Below the pieces are notes generated by a model. The model made no database searches. It was not told the origin of the DNA and saw nothing but the letters and a program-made list of their open reading frames with translations. From Laceyella sediminis (GTDB lineage Bacteria > Bacillota > Bacilli > Thermoactinomycetales > Thermoactinomycetaceae): a DNA stretch of 64,000 nt. The stretch covers positions 62,001 to 126,000 of the forward strand of contig NZ_PVTZ01000004.1 in assembly GCF_003003125.1 (NCBI RefSeq), given 5' to 3'. Positions within the stretch are counted from its first letter, which is position 1. Each line of letters starts with the position of its first letter. Below, piece after piece: positions 1 to 8,407 of the stretch. A program made the position numbers and the translations under genes.

Positions 1-1
1 T

Positions 2-85
2 GACGGAACCTCCCTCGATTATATCGCAGAATGGAGTTTCTACGATGAAACAGATATGTATATTTTCACGGTGATTCTCCCATAA
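2..85 (+). CDS. C-terminal end of an unknown protein (partial)
   Basis: An open frame enters from the left edge and ends at a TAA at 83-85, giving 27 residues that end in YIFTVILP. The composition is protein-like (aromatic and acidic residues, no low complexity), and the stop lies just before the cad promoter, as expected for the end of an upstream gene. I do not recognise the family from so short a tail. Confidence 0.45.
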   Translation, partial: DGTSLDYIAEWSFYDETDMYIFTVILP

Positions 86-94
86 TAATGTCAT

Positions 95-159
95 AATCAA
101 ATGACCATTTGACTGTGTAGTGATTCCGTTTTATACTTCAATCAAATAATAATTTGATT
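95..159 (+). promoter_or_regulatory. Two CadC-type operators flanking the cad promoter
   Basis: Site 1 (95-114) contains TCAAAT-GACC-ATTTGA and overlaps the -35 box. Site 2 (140-159) is AATCAAAT-AATA-ATTTGATT, a perfect 8-bp inverted repeat over the transcription start. Both share the TCAAAT-N4-ATTTGA core typical of ArsR/SmtB-family cad operators. CadC bound at both sites would block RNA polymerase until Cd, Zn or Pb releases it. Confidence 0.75.
109..137 (+). promoter_or_regulatory. cad operon sigma-A promoter
   Basis: TTGACT (109-114) and TATACT (132-137) are separated by 17 bases, a near-consensus vegetative promoter. The expected start of transcription is near 144, about 37 bases before the cadC start codon. 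Confidence 0.8.
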
Positions 160-180
160 ATTAAAGTGAGGTGCAAATCA

Positions 181-558
181 TTGAGTGAAGATCGCTGTGA
201 AATATATTGTTACGACGAAGAAAAGGTCAAGCGAGTTCAAACTTCATTAGAAAAAGTGAAACCGATGGATACAGCCCAACTGTTTAAAGCACTTGCAGAT
301 CCAACTCGTTTAAAAATTGCTTATGCCTTAGTGCAAGAGGATGAACTTTGTGTCTGTGACGTAGCTAATATTATTGATTCTACCTTGGCTACGGCTTCTC
401 ATCATTTGCGTTTACTTCGTAACATGGGCTTGGCAAAGTACCGGAAAGAAGGGAAGCTCGTTTTTTATTCTCTAGACGATGATCATGTGAAACAACTTGT
501 GCAATTGGCGTTTGATCATAGTAAGGAGTTGACCACAAATGGAACAAGTGCAAGATAA
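181..558 (+). CDS. cadC: CadC, ArsR/SmtB-family metal-responsive repressor
   Basis: A 125-residue winged-helix repressor that senses Cd(II), Pb(II) and Zn(II) and controls the adjacent efflux ATPase. Visible metal-site residues are Cys6 and Cys10 near the N-terminus and Cys57/Cys59 in ELCVCD, the thiolate set known in staphylococcal CadC. The DNA-recognition part is [13 protein letters not shown]. An earlier in-frame TTG at 154 exists, but TTG at 181 has a proper ribosome binding site (AGTGAGGTG at 165-173) and gives the usual CadC N-terminus and length. The 3' end overlaps cadA by 20 bases, so the two are probably translationally coupled. Confidence 0.9.
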   Translation: MSEDRCEIYCYDEEKVKRVQTSLEKVKPMDTAQLFKALADPTRLKIAYALVQEDELCVCDVANIIDSTLATASHHLRLLRNMGLAKYRKEGKLVFYSLDDDHVKQLVQLAFDHSKELTTNGTSAR

Positions 559-2659
559 AAAAGTGTATCGCGTCCAAGGTTTTACCTGTGCCAGTTGTGC
601 AGCGCAGTTTGAAGAGAATGTAAAAAAACTCCCAGGTGTAAAGGATGCCAAGGTGAACTTTGGAGCCTCTAAAATCACCGTTTATGGGAATCCTTCCATA
701 CAAGATCTAGAGAAGGCTGGTGCATTTGAAAACCTAAAGATCTATCCCGAAAACCAGGAAGTACGCATGGAGAGAGAACCGTTTTGGAAGCGGAGAGAAA
801 CCATTCAAGTTGGTGTTTCTCTGGTATTTCTCATAGTTGGTTGGTTGATGGGTGAGTCTTATGGAGAGAAAAGTATCCCTTCTGTCGTTTCTTACCTGCT
901 CTCCATGCTGATTGGCGGATACGCATTATTCCGGAAAGGATTACTTAATCTAACACGACTACAATTTGATATGTACACCCTGATGACGATTGCGATCTTG
1001 GGTGCAGCGGCCATAGGTGAATGGGGAGAAGGTGCAACCGTAGTCATTCTCTTTGCCATAAGTGAGGCATTGGAGACTTACTCTATGGATAAAGCCCGTC
1101 AATCGATTCGTACTCTCATGGATATTGCACCCAAACAGGCCCTGATTCGCCGTGGAGATAAAGAGATCATGGTTCCAGTCGATGAGATCCAGATCGGGGA
1201 CATTATGATCGTTAAGCCAGGGCAAAAACTGGCCATGGATGGAGTGGTAGTCAAAGGAAGTTCCTCGATTAACCAAGCTCCGATTACCGGGGAATCCATC
1301 CCTGCGGCAAAAAACGTCGGCGATGAAGTGTATGCAGGTACTTTAAACGAAGAAGGATTGCTTGAAGTTAAAGTAACCAAACGGGTGGAAGATACGACCA
1401 TTGCAAAGATCATCCATTTGGTCGAAGAAGCTCAAGCGGAACGAGCACCTTCTCAAGCCTTTGTCGATCGTTTTGCTAAGATTTATACCCCCGCAATTTT
1501 GATTGCTGGGTTCCTGGTTGCTTTGGTTCCGCCTCTCTTGTTCCAAGCGGATTGGAGCGATTGGATCTATCGCGGATTGGCTCTCTTGGTCGTTGGTTGT
1601 CCGTGCGCATTGGTTGTTTCAACACCAGTATCCATTGTGACGGCCATCGGAAATGCCGCACGAAACGGGGTTCTCATCAAAGGCGGAATTCATTTGGAAG
1701 AAGCCGGAGCCCTTTCGATCATTGCCTTTGACAAAACAGGGACTTTAACACGCGGAGTTCCTGTAGTGACAGACTTTATCTCGCTCATACCAAACAAAGA
1801 AAGAGAACTCTTGGGTATTGCGGTATCTATTGAGAAAAACTCCCAACATCCATTAGCTTCGGCGATCCTGCGGAAAGCAGAGGAAGAATCCATTCCGATC
1901 CAAGAGGTAGAAGATTTCTCCTCTCTGACAGGTAAAGGCGTACAAGCGAAGGTAAACGGAGTCCTTTACTACATTGGTAGTCCGGGATTGTTTGAAGAAC
2001 TTTTACCAGCTGGTATACCGGAAGAAACGAAGAAGACCATCGTCGACCTTCAAAAACAAGGTAAAACCGTGATGGTACTTGGAACAAAAATCGAAATGCT
2101 GGCTCTCATCGCCGTAGCGGATGAAGTACGGGAAAACAGCCGAGAAGTAATTCAACGCTTACACGAGCTTGGTATTAAGAAGACAGTTATGTTGACAGGG
2201 GATAACCCGGCCACTGCTGAAGCCATCGGCAAAAAGTTAGGGATTGGAGAAGTTCAAGCCGAATTGTTGCCTCAAGATAAATTGGAGTTTATCAAACAAC
2301 TCCGGTCAGACGGTTCCAAAGTAGCAATGGTCGGTGACGGGGTTAACGATGCGCCTGCTCTGGCGACCTCGACCGTTGGGATTGCCATGGGCGGAGCTGG
2401 AACGGATACAGCACTTGAAACGGCGGATATTGCACTCATGGCAGACGATTTGAAAAAATTGCCGTTTACCATCCGGCTAAGTCGTCAAGCCCTGAGAATT
2501 ATCAAGCAAAACATTACCTTTTCCTTGGCGATTAAAGCCATTGCTTTACTGTTGATTGTTCCGGGATGGCTTACTCTCTGGATGGCCATCTTTGCAGATA
2601 TGGGAGCGACGTTGATTGTAACCTTGAATGGACTTCGACTGCTAAAGGTAAAAGAATAA
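539..2659 (+). CDS. cadA: CadA, Cd/Zn/Pb-exporting P1B-type ATPase
   Basis: A 706-residue heavy-metal ATPase of the cytoplasmic membrane that pumps Cd(II), Zn(II) and Pb(II) out at the cost of ATP. In order: one N-terminal heavy-metal domain with GFTCASCA (Cys17, Cys20), membrane helices, the actuator TGES motif, the ion-binding CPC motif (Cys354-Pro-Cys356), the phosphorylated Asp398 in DKTGT, and the hinge [10 protein letters not shown]. Length and architecture are those of complete plasmid or chromosomal CadA proteins. AAGGAG at 523-528 supports the ATG at 539 inside the end of cadC. Regulation should be by CadC at the upstream double operator. Confidence 0.93.
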   Translation: MEQVQDKKVYRVQGFTCASCAAQFEENVKKLPGVKDAKVNFGASKITVYGNPSIQDLEKAGAFENLKIYPENQEVRMEREPFWKRRETIQVGVSLVFLIVGWLMGESYGEKSIPSVVSYLLSMLIGGYALFRKGLLNLTRLQFDMYTLMTIAILGAAAIGEWGEGATVVILFAISEALETYSMDKARQSIRTLMDIAPKQALIRRGDKEIMVPVDEIQIGDIMIVKPGQKLAMDGVVVKGSSSINQAPITGESIPAAKNVGDEVYAGTLNEEGLLEVKVTKRVEDTTIAKIIHLVEEAQAERAPSQAFVDRFAKIYTPAILIAGFLVALVPPLLFQADWSDWIYRGLALLVVGCPCALVVSTPVSIVTAIGNAARNGVLIKGGIHLEEAGALSIIAFDKTGTLTRGVPVVTDFISLIPNKERELLGIAVSIEKNSQHPLASAILRKAEEESIPIQEVEDFSSLTGKGVQAKVNGVLYYIGSPGLFEELLPAGIPEETKKTIVDLQKQGKTVMVLGTKIEMLALIAVADEVRENSREVIQRLHELGIKKTVMLTGDNPATAEAIGKKLGIGEVQAELLPQDKLEFIKQLRSDGSKVAMVGDGVNDAPALATSTVGIAMGGAGTDTALETADIALMADDLKKLPFTIRLSRQALRIIKQNITFSLAIKAIALLLIVPGWLTLWMAIFADMGATLIVTLNGLRLLKVKE

Positions 2660-2674
2660 GTCCACCCGCTCTTT

Positions 2675-2710
2675 AGGAACCCGACTTTCTTTTCACAAGG
2701 TCGGGTTCCT
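2675..2710. terminator. Hairpin after cadA
   Basis: AGGAACCCGAC (2675-2685) pairs with GTCGGGTTCCT (2700-2710), an 11-bp perfect stem. It lacks a T tract, so it may be an RNA-processing or stability hairpin rather than a strong terminator. Confidence 0.55.
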
Positions 2711-2741
2711 CCCATCATAAAATGCTGAGGGAGGACAACGT

Positions 2742-3204
2742 ATGTTCAAAATCATCTATTTTACGGGCTTGATAATAATGTTCATTTTTCGCCTTTTTTA
2801 TAGGTGGCGGAGTAATTGCCGATTATCAGCTGCCATCTTGGATGGGATGGGCTGGAGTTATGGTCCTCGTTGTAGCCTTCTGGCTATTCTGGTGCTCTCA
2901 CGCTGATCTGGGACGAAACTGGTCTTATACCCTTGAATTGAGGAAAGGACATCAACTTATTACCAGTGGAGTATACGAATATATCAGGCATCCCATGTAT
3001 GCAGCCATTTGGATGTGGGGAGTTGCTCAAGTTTTGTTATTGCATAACTGGATAGCAGGGTGGTCCCATTTGTTGTCGTTCAGCCTGCTTTATTTCTTAC
3101 GTGTGCCGCGCGAAGAACAAATGATGCTCAATCAGTTTGGAGAAGAGTATCAATCTTACATGAATAGAACGGGTAGAATTATACCACGCCGGTTTTGGAA
3201 GTAA
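2742..3204 (+). pseudogene. Isoprenylcysteine-carboxylmethyltransferase-type protein, internally deleted
   Basis: The frame from ATG 2742 (after GGGAGG at about 2729-2734) encodes a membrane start MFKIIYFTGL and then runs out of homology near 2800. A different frame resumes at about 2805 with ADYQLPSW and continues to a good C-terminal half: the SAM-binding region with GVYEYIRHPMYAA and VPREEQMM, then a stop at 3204. Homologous ICMT/PEMT-type membrane methyltransferases have roughly 50 more residues between these parts, so an internal deletion with frame change is likely. Only 120 residues can be made from the downstream ATG at 2842. The position after cadA suggests it was once part of the metal-resistance operon; its role there is unknown. 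Confidence 0.7.
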
Positions 3205-3389
3205 TAGGGCTTTTCCTTAGAGTGGAATAACGAGGTTGTTTGTCTTATTCCGGTTGCTTAGCGTAGGATTTTTTTAAATTGCTGGCGGTACCCCTTGAGG
3301 CCAAACGGCTTTTCAAGTCATTTTCCATTTGTTGGGCAAATGACCCCAAAATCGACGGATGCTACCTCTACCCCTAAAAGTAGACCTTT

Positions 3390-3500
3390 AAAAACTATGA
3401 AATCCATGCAGTTTCATGCGTTTAAAAATGTATGAAAATCACTTTTTAAACGTTTATGAAAATACATATACCTTTGGAAACGTAATTAGATACAATAAAA
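3390..3500. repeat. Candidate res/recombination site upstream of the resolvase
   Basis: This AT-rich stretch holds a perfect 10-bp inverted repeat, CGTTTAAAAA (3419-3428) and TTTTTAAACG (3443-3452), and repeated ATGAAA boxes near 3397, 3432 and 3456 with one inverted TTTCAT near 3412. Small serine resolvases commonly bind several imperfect dyads next to their own gene, so this is the natural candidate for their site. The rest of the 3205-3530 gap shows nothing else clear. Confidence 0.45.
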
Positions 3501-3530
3501 GGGATAAAATCCATTTTATGGAGTGGATTC

Positions 3531-4157
3531 ATGGTGAAAATCGGTTATGTTCGTGTTTCATCTGCAGATCAAAATGAGGAACGCCAAATCAAAAAAATGT
3601 TGGAGTTAGGAATCGAGGAACGGATGATCTTCATTGATAAGCAAAGTGGGAAGGATTTTGAGCGGCCCAGTTACCAGATAATGAAGCGTATCCTTCGCAA
3701 AGGGGATCTTCTTTATCTGGACGCTCTCGACCGTCTTGGCAGGAATTATGATGGAATCATCCAAGAATGGAAACAGATCACGAGGGAAATTCAAGCAGAT
3801 ATTGTGGTACTGGAAAACGAAACATTGTTTGATAGCCGCAAATATCGAGAGATGGGGGATATCGGCAAACTCATGGAGGACCAGTTTTTGAGTCTCCTCT
3901 CCTATGTTGCCGAACAAGAACGGAAGAAAATCAAACAGCGCCAAGCCGAAGGCATAGCGTTTGCAAAAGCCCAAGGTAAACATTTAGGAAGACCCAAGAT
4001 CAATTTACAGACGCTGTCCCATGAGCAACGCCAGTTATTAGTCTCTCACTATCCGAGATGGAAAGACAGAGAGATTACAGGCGTTGAATTCATGCGGTTA
4101 CTTGGGTTGAAAAAGAACTCATTTTATAAGGTGGTCAAAGAGTACGAGAGCATGTGA
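3531..4157 (+). CDS. Small serine recombinase (resolvase/invertase family)
   Basis: A 208-residue site-specific recombinase. The N-terminal catalytic domain starts KIGYVRVSSADQN, with the nucleophilic serine in RVSS, and contains DALDRLGRN, the conserved arginine-bearing motif. The long helix EQERKKIKQRQAEG leads into a C-terminal helix-turn-helix region. The length is normal for Tn3-type resolvases or invertases. ATGGAGTGG precedes the ATG at 3531. It follows the cad operon and a dyad-rich tract and is the only recombinase in the window. The cad region may therefore be part of a transposon or island whose transposase is gone. Confidence 0.85.
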   Translation: MVKIGYVRVSSADQNEERQIKKMLELGIEERMIFIDKQSGKDFERPSYQIMKRILRKGDLLYLDALDRLGRNYDGIIQEWKQITREIQADIVVLENETLFDSRKYREMGDIGKLMEDQFLSLLSYVAEQERKKIKQRQAEGIAFAKAQGKHLGRPKINLQTLSHEQRQLLVSHYPRWKDREITGVEFMRLLGLKKNSFYKVVKEYESM

Positions 4158-4168
4158 TATCTATAAAT

Positions 4169-4205
4169 AGCCGTTCCTTTACTAGGAATCGGCTTTTTCT
4201 ATTTT
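4169..4205 (+). terminator. Terminator after the resolvase
   Basis: AGCCGTTCC and GGAATCGGCT form a stem with one bulge, followed by TTTTTCTATTTTT. Confidence 0.8.
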
Positions 4206-4250
4206 TCTCCATTTGTAACTGTATATTTTACACGTATCTCGGATTTACCC

Positions 4251-5561
4251 CTATTTGATCAGATAGAGGGTTAGATTATCCATTTCTCTATACCATAATC
4301 GTGGAGTAGTTGTTATTAGTTCAAAAATTAAGCTTTCATCCATGTACTCTGTAACAAATTCTATTTGTTTCTCAGTTATAAATATAGGATGAATAGGATA
4401 TTGACAAGGAGCGCCATGTACTTTGGTTGTCGTAAGATATAGCTGCCCTTTTTCGTAGGTAATCTGTAACTCTCGATTTGAGTTCTCTGTTTGATAGGTT
4501 CCAAGCAAATGATGAATCGTTGCTTCATTTAAATCTACGGATCGAATTGCCTCTGGAATCTTGATAGGAACGCCGAAAAACACTTTGGCTATATTTTTAC
4601 CTATCCAAGTCACTGGAGTAAAACTAAGATTACTTAGTACAATTACTGTTAAGTTATCATCTACAAATCGAAGAATGTCACCGCAGAAGCCATTAATATC
4701 TCCATAATGACTTATACAAGTCCGCTTTTTACCACCGATCTCAATCTGTTGAATGGCCCATCCGTAACCATAATTTTGCTGATAAGGATAAAACATAGAG
4801 CAAAGAGACTCGTCTGAAATAAGTTGATTGGTATATAAAGCTTGGTCCCATCGATATAAATCCTCTACTGTAGAATATAGTCCGTAGCCTCCAAGCGGTA
4901 TGGACATGTCTATAAATTCAGAATGAATCTTCTCCTTCCATATGGTATATCCAGAAGCCATATGTTTCAAAATGGTACGACCATTGTCTACACCTGAATT
5001 ATTCATATGAAGGGGTTGTAAAATATATTGTTGCAGATACTCTTCATAGGATTGACCTGATAGTTGTTCAATAATCTTTGTCAAAAGTAGATAGGATGAA
5101 GAACAATACGAAAAACGCTCTCCTGGTGTAAATTCTAGTGAAAGCTCCTTAAACAACGCTATGGTTTGATCCAATGTAGATGGTAATCGCATAATACGTG
5201 TCCAATAATCTGGAAAACTAGTGAAATCAGGAATACCAGAAGTATGAGTTAATAAATGATGAATGGTAATTTGTTTACCATTGAGGAAGTCAGGAAGGTA
5301 GCGATCTATAGTATCCTGTACGGAAAGAACTCCCTGTTCTTGCAATTGCAAAATAGCAGTTGCTGTAAACCCTTTAGTGATTGAGCCGATTCGATATTTT
5401 GTTTGCGGAGTATTAGGGACATTATTTTCCACATTTGCTAAGCCATATCCCTGACATATTAAAACTTCACCCTTATAACCGACTAAAATCGATCCACTAA
5501 AATATCCATTTTGATCTAAGGCATTCAAATATTCTTCCAATTTGCCCACAATTTTCTTCAT
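4251..5561 (-). CDS. Beta-lactamase-fold serine hydrolase (class C/PBP4*-like)
   Basis: A 436-residue protein of the beta-lactamase/D-alanyl-D-alanine carboxypeptidase-like superfamily (PF00144 type). Catalytic SxxK is S60-I-T-K63 in RIGSITKGF. The second motif appears as FSYCSSS (Y-x-S) and a third as SHYGDINGF. A C-terminal domain of about 100 residues follows, as in esterase-like members. There is no signal peptide, so it probably acts in the cytoplasm, perhaps as an esterase or peptidase rather than a true beta-lactamase. GGGGGAGG precedes the ATG. The gene is visibly more AT-rich than most of the window. Its first 85 codons and ribosome binding site recur at 6706-6957. Confidence 0.8.
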   Translation of the reverse strand: MKKIVGKLEEYLNALDQNGYFSGSILVGYKGEVLICQGYGLANVENNVPNTPQTKYRIGSITKGFTATAILQLQEQGVLSVQDTIDRYLPDFLNGKQITIHHLLTHTSGIPDFTSFPDYWTRIMRLPSTLDQTIALFKELSLEFTPGERFSYCSSSYLLLTKIIEQLSGQSYEEYLQQYILQPLHMNNSGVDNGRTILKHMASGYTIWKEKIHSEFIDMSIPLGGYGLYSTVEDLYRWDQALYTNQLISDESLCSMFYPYQQNYGYGWAIQQIEIGGKKRTCISHYGDINGFCGDILRFVDDNLTVIVLSNLSFTPVTWIGKNIAKVFFGVPIKIPEAIRSVDLNEATIHHLLGTYQTENSNRELQITYEKGQLYLTTTKVHGAPCQYPIHPIFITEKQIEFVTEYMDESLIFELITTTPRLWYREMDNLTLYLIK

Positions 5562-5586
5562 GTTTTATTAGCCTCCCCCTAAATAA
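5333..5586. repeat. 250-bp duplicated segment, copy 1 (see 6706-6957)
   Basis: This segment covers the 5' end and ribosome binding site of the serine hydrolase gene. It matches 6706-6957 with only about five differences, for example in the codons around residues 7 and 12. The two copies are in the same orientation about 1.4 kb apart. Confidence 0.9.
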
Positions 5587-5645
5587 ATCAAATTGGCAAA
5601 AGAACCACATCAACTATTCTTTGAGAATCTCCCCGCACTCCACCC

Positions 5646-5886
5646 TCATTCTCCTTTCCAGACATACTGCACCATTCGCTCACCCACCAATTGCACCGTT
5701 TGAATGATCTGGCCTTGTGCTCGGCGGAAGTAGTGTCAGAGCTCGGCCATATCATTCAATATTGGATCGATGATGTGGTCGAGTTGGTCTTAGTATGCCT
5801 CCGCTATCTTGAGACACCTCTAAGTGGATATATCGCTTTTGCTTGACTTCAAAATCAAGGTGGTCGTCGTCATACAACATTTTCAT
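5646..5886 (-). pseudogene. Remnant of a small unknown gene
   Basis: On the minus strand an ATG (5884-5886) after AGGGTG opens a frame starting MKMLYDDDH that reads sensibly for about 33 residues. After one frame change the other frame continues with protein-like sequence, DQLDHIIDPILND, interrupted by a TGA after MAEL. It then resumes as HYFRRAQGQIIQTV and ends VQYVWKGE at a stop at 5646-5648. One frameshift plus one in-frame stop in an otherwise coherent roughly 80-residue protein suggests a decayed gene. The family is not recognised. The rest of the 5562-6049 gap holds only an AT-rich promoter-like tract before the next gene. Confidence 0.5.
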
Positions 5887-6049
5887 CACCCTAAATTCAT
5901 GATACCACTTAGATTAAGGTTTAGAAGGGAAGTGAAAGAGTTAAAAATGACATAAAAATAGTAATTATTTATATAATTTCTATTTTATTTCATTATTATT
6001 TATGATATATTCATAATATAATTAAATTTATGAAAAAGGAGACCTGAGG

Positions 6050-6496
6050 ATGAATTTAAAACGAGTTAGTCTTTGTCTTTTGGCATTGGCTTGCGCTTTA
6101 ATCATTCCATTCACAACCGCCTCTGCCAGCGAAGTGGGCCAAAAGGGTTGGGTCGTTCCCAAATCAACTGTGTCGAGTGGAAACGGGGCATCCATTTATG
6201 GGCCTGGGGAATGGGATTATGTAGGTTCTTCCACCTTCACCTATTCCAGCGCATACGCGTCTTCTGGTGGAGGGGACTTTATGGTTTGCCTCGTATCTGG
6301 CCCATCCACCACATATTATTTATATGAATACGATCCAGACAACGCAGATGAATATGTGGGATATGTATACTTAAGTGCCGGTCAATGTGGGGTTTTCCGA
6401 GGTATTGGCGGTTATGTGGATGGAGACAACAAAAAGGCTGAATTTTATGTCGAAAAGGACGTCGGTGGAACCGCAACAGTAGATTTCTGGGATTGA
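6050..6496 (+). CDS. Secreted protein of unknown function
   Basis: A 148-residue protein with a clear Sec signal peptide: MNLKRVS, a hydrophobic core, and ASASE at about residue 27 as the probable cleavage site. The mature part of about 120 residues is rich in Gly, Ser and Tyr, mostly predicted beta, acidic overall, and has two cysteines (VCLVSG and GQCGVF) that could form a disulfide. I do not recognise a family. AAGGAG lies 8 to 13 bases before the ATG, and a strong terminator follows, so it is a single-gene unit. Secreted small beta proteins of this kind include antimicrobial and adhesin-like peptides, but nothing here proves such a role. Confidence 0.75.
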   Translation: MNLKRVSLCLLALACALIIPFTTASASEVGQKGWVVPKSTVSSGNGASIYGPGEWDYVGSSTFTYSSAYASSGGGDFMVCLVSGPSTTYYLYEYDPDNADEYVGYVYLSAGQCGVFRGIGGYVDGDNKKAEFYVEKDVGGTATVDFWD

Positions 6497-6507
6497 TTAA
6501 ATAAAAT

Positions 6508-6550
6508 AAAGGGGATGAGGAGAACATTTCTTCTCTTCCCCTTTGTTCTT
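6508..6550 (+). terminator. Terminator after the secreted protein gene
   Basis: AAAGGGGA (6508-6515) pairs with TCCCCTTT (6537-6544), and GGAGAA/TTCTTC extends the stem inward. A T-rich tail follows. Confidence 0.75.
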
Positions 6551-6675
6551 ATCTTGAGGGTTCCTTAAGGTTAAACTCCTGAAACACGGGTCACGGCAGA
6601 CCGCATAGCGCGGTCTTATTCTACCTTATATTATTGAATGATAAACTTTACACGCGTTCCGTCTAGATACGGTTC

Positions 6676-6933
6676 TCATTGATTTCCTACCCATGCACCA
6701 GCGCACTGTTCTTGCAATTGCAAAATGGCAGTTGCTGTAAACCCTTTAGTGATTGAGCCGATTCGATATTTTGTTTGCGGAGTATTAGGGACATTATTTT
6801 CCACATTTGCTAAGCCATATCCCTGACATATTAAAACTTCACCCTTATAACCGACTAAAATCGATCCACTAAAATATCCATTTTGATCTAAGGCATTCGA
6901 ATATTCTTCCAATTGCCCCACGATTTTCTTCAT
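6676..6933 (-). pseudogene. Truncated duplicate of the serine hydrolase gene
   Basis: The first 76 residues are almost identical to the start of the hydrolase at 4251-5561, including the SITK motif and the same GGGGGAGG ribosome binding site. The match stops abruptly at QEQC, and the frame ends nine residues later. It lacks all other catalytic motifs and cannot be an enzyme. The repeat unit is 6706-6957. This is a partial tandem duplication or the scar of a recombination between copies, with the secreted-protein gene now lying between them. Confidence 0.85.
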
Positions 6934-7322
6934 GTTTTATTAGCCTCCCCCTAAATACAGAAATTTGACAAAACAGGAGTTGGAAACAAATGCCTAATAA
7001 ATTAAACCAAAGTAAAGTAAGCTGGTTTTCTTAATGTATCTTTATTTTATCTCCTTTACCACTGGTTGCACGAACGCGGTATTGGGCCTGTTATACATTT
7101 TAGTTGTGTCTAAGTGCGCTTTTTGTTTGTATTACAAACTTGTTTATATATTAATCGAGATTGTCGTTTCATGATTCTTTGTGCTGATACCTAAAAGGGT
7201 AAGGAGATCATGTTCACTCTCCCCCTTTTACAAGCTTGATTTTCAAATGTTTACCGTAAACACATGTACGATAGCCACTTTATCGTCAAAACCAAAAGTG
7301 ACACAGAATGCTGCCTGCGTCA
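6934..7322. other. Gene-free stretch with one operator-like palindrome
   Basis: No convincing coding sequence is present. The only structured element is the palindrome at 7125-7139 followed by TTGTTT. The 3' end borders the stop of the LysR gene. Confidence 0.5.
7125..7146 (+). promoter_or_regulatory. Recurrent palindrome, copy 1
   Basis: GTTTGT-ATT-ACAAAC is a perfect 6-bp dyad and is followed directly by TTGTTTA. Near-identical elements lie at 10654-10675 and 45584-45605. This copy is about 190 bp upstream of the truncated hydrolase start. The cognate regulator is unknown. Confidence 0.5.
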
Positions 7323-8198
7323 CTACTTAGTAGATGGAGATTCAACAGCTGTTGAGATTACTTTATATAATTGCAATCCAAGCTTCCGACTACGAGTAGC
7401 AATAGAAATCGATCTTTTTCTTCCGAAATTAGTAATAGGCAGAGCGAACAGCTGAAGATGGCCGATATTTTTAGCCATCAATTCGGGGAGAATGGTGATA
7501 CCCATCCCTGCTGCTACAACCCCAAGAATAAAGTCTCCAAACGCTACCTCGCTAATAATATTAGGCTTATGGCCCAGCAACGCCATCTGTTCGAAAATAT
7601 GCTTTCTTGTATCACAAGGGGCTTGGTGTACGATTAGTGGTTCATCGCAGAGCTCGGCAAACTCAACCGTTTTTCGCGAACGGAAACGATGATGTAAAGG
7701 AAACACTGCATAGTAAGACTCTGTAAACAATTCGCAACTCCACAAAGAATCCCCAACCTCTGATATATCAACGAAGACTGCATCTAGCCTACCTTCCTGT
7801 AATGATTGTATCAGTTCCCAGGAAGTATTTTGAATCATCAATGTCATTGGTCGATCCAAGAGGCGAGGTTCCTTGATCCTTGGAGGTAAATAATAAGTTG
7901 CCAGACTAGGTAGACTCCCGATGGCAATAGGGGTAGTTCGGCGAAATTGTCTTAACTCTTGACGAATCGCGGTTAATTCAGCGAGGACAGGCACAATTCG
8001 ATTGTAAAAACGTTCGCCGGCTTCTGTCAGTTCAATACCGGTAGATGTTCTATGAAATAATACAATATCAAGCTCATGTTCTAGATTACGGATATGTTTA
8101 CTTAATGCCGGTTGAGAAAGATTAAGTGCTTTGGCGGCTTTAGACAAACTTTGTTGCTTAGCTGCTTCAACAAAACTTTGGAACCACTCTATATTCAT
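7323..8198 (-). CDS. LysR-family transcriptional regulator
   Basis: A 291-residue LysR regulator. The N-terminal winged helix-turn-helix reads MNIEWFQSFVEAAK followed by SLSKAAKALNLSQPALSKHI, the family signature. The effector-binding domain follows from about residue 90, with periplasmic-binding-protein-like features (GSLPSLATYYLPP). The ATG at 8198 is chosen because TTGGAG precedes it and the product then begins as LysR proteins usually do; an upstream in-frame start would overlap the operator. It is divergent from the MFS gene at 8408. By LysR convention it probably regulates that gene and itself through the dyads between them. Confidence 0.88.
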   Translation of the reverse strand: MNIEWFQSFVEAAKQQSLSKAAKALNLSQPALSKHIRNLEHELDIVLFHRTSTGIELTEAGERFYNRIVPVLAELTAIRQELRQFRRTTPIAIGSLPSLATYYLPPRIKEPRLLDRPMTLMIQNTSWELIQSLQEGRLDAVFVDISEVGDSLWSCELFTESYYAVFPLHHRFRSRKTVEFAELCDEPLIVHQAPCDTRKHIFEQMALLGHKPNIISEVAFGDFILGVVAAGMGITILPELMAKNIGHLQLFALPITNFGRKRSISIATRSRKLGLQLYKVISTAVESPSTK

Positions 8199-8210
8199 CT
8201 GTTTCACTCC

Positions 8211-8252
8211 AATTGATATAACCAATCGTTATAGCCCTCAAAAATATCAATT
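8211..8252. promoter_or_regulatory. LysR-type operator region
   Basis: Two nested dyads lie directly upstream of the LysR start. ATAAC-CAATC-GTTAT (8218-8232) has the T-N11-A form. An outer 9-bp perfect repeat, AATTGATAT (8211-8219) and ATATCAATT (8244-8252), flanks it. Such paired dyads are typical autoregulatory and activation sites of LysR proteins. Confidence 0.6.
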
Positions 8253-8407
8253 GTTCTGCTCGCCTTAATAGTTTGGTATTCTTTCGGGTGTAAAGGCTCG
8301 TTTCATTATAACATATCGTTTTATGTAGAAATCCTTATCAGGGTTGCTCAAATTTAGCTGTGTATCCAACCATGCTACATATGGTGCAAAAAATAAGGGG
8401 GGCTATG

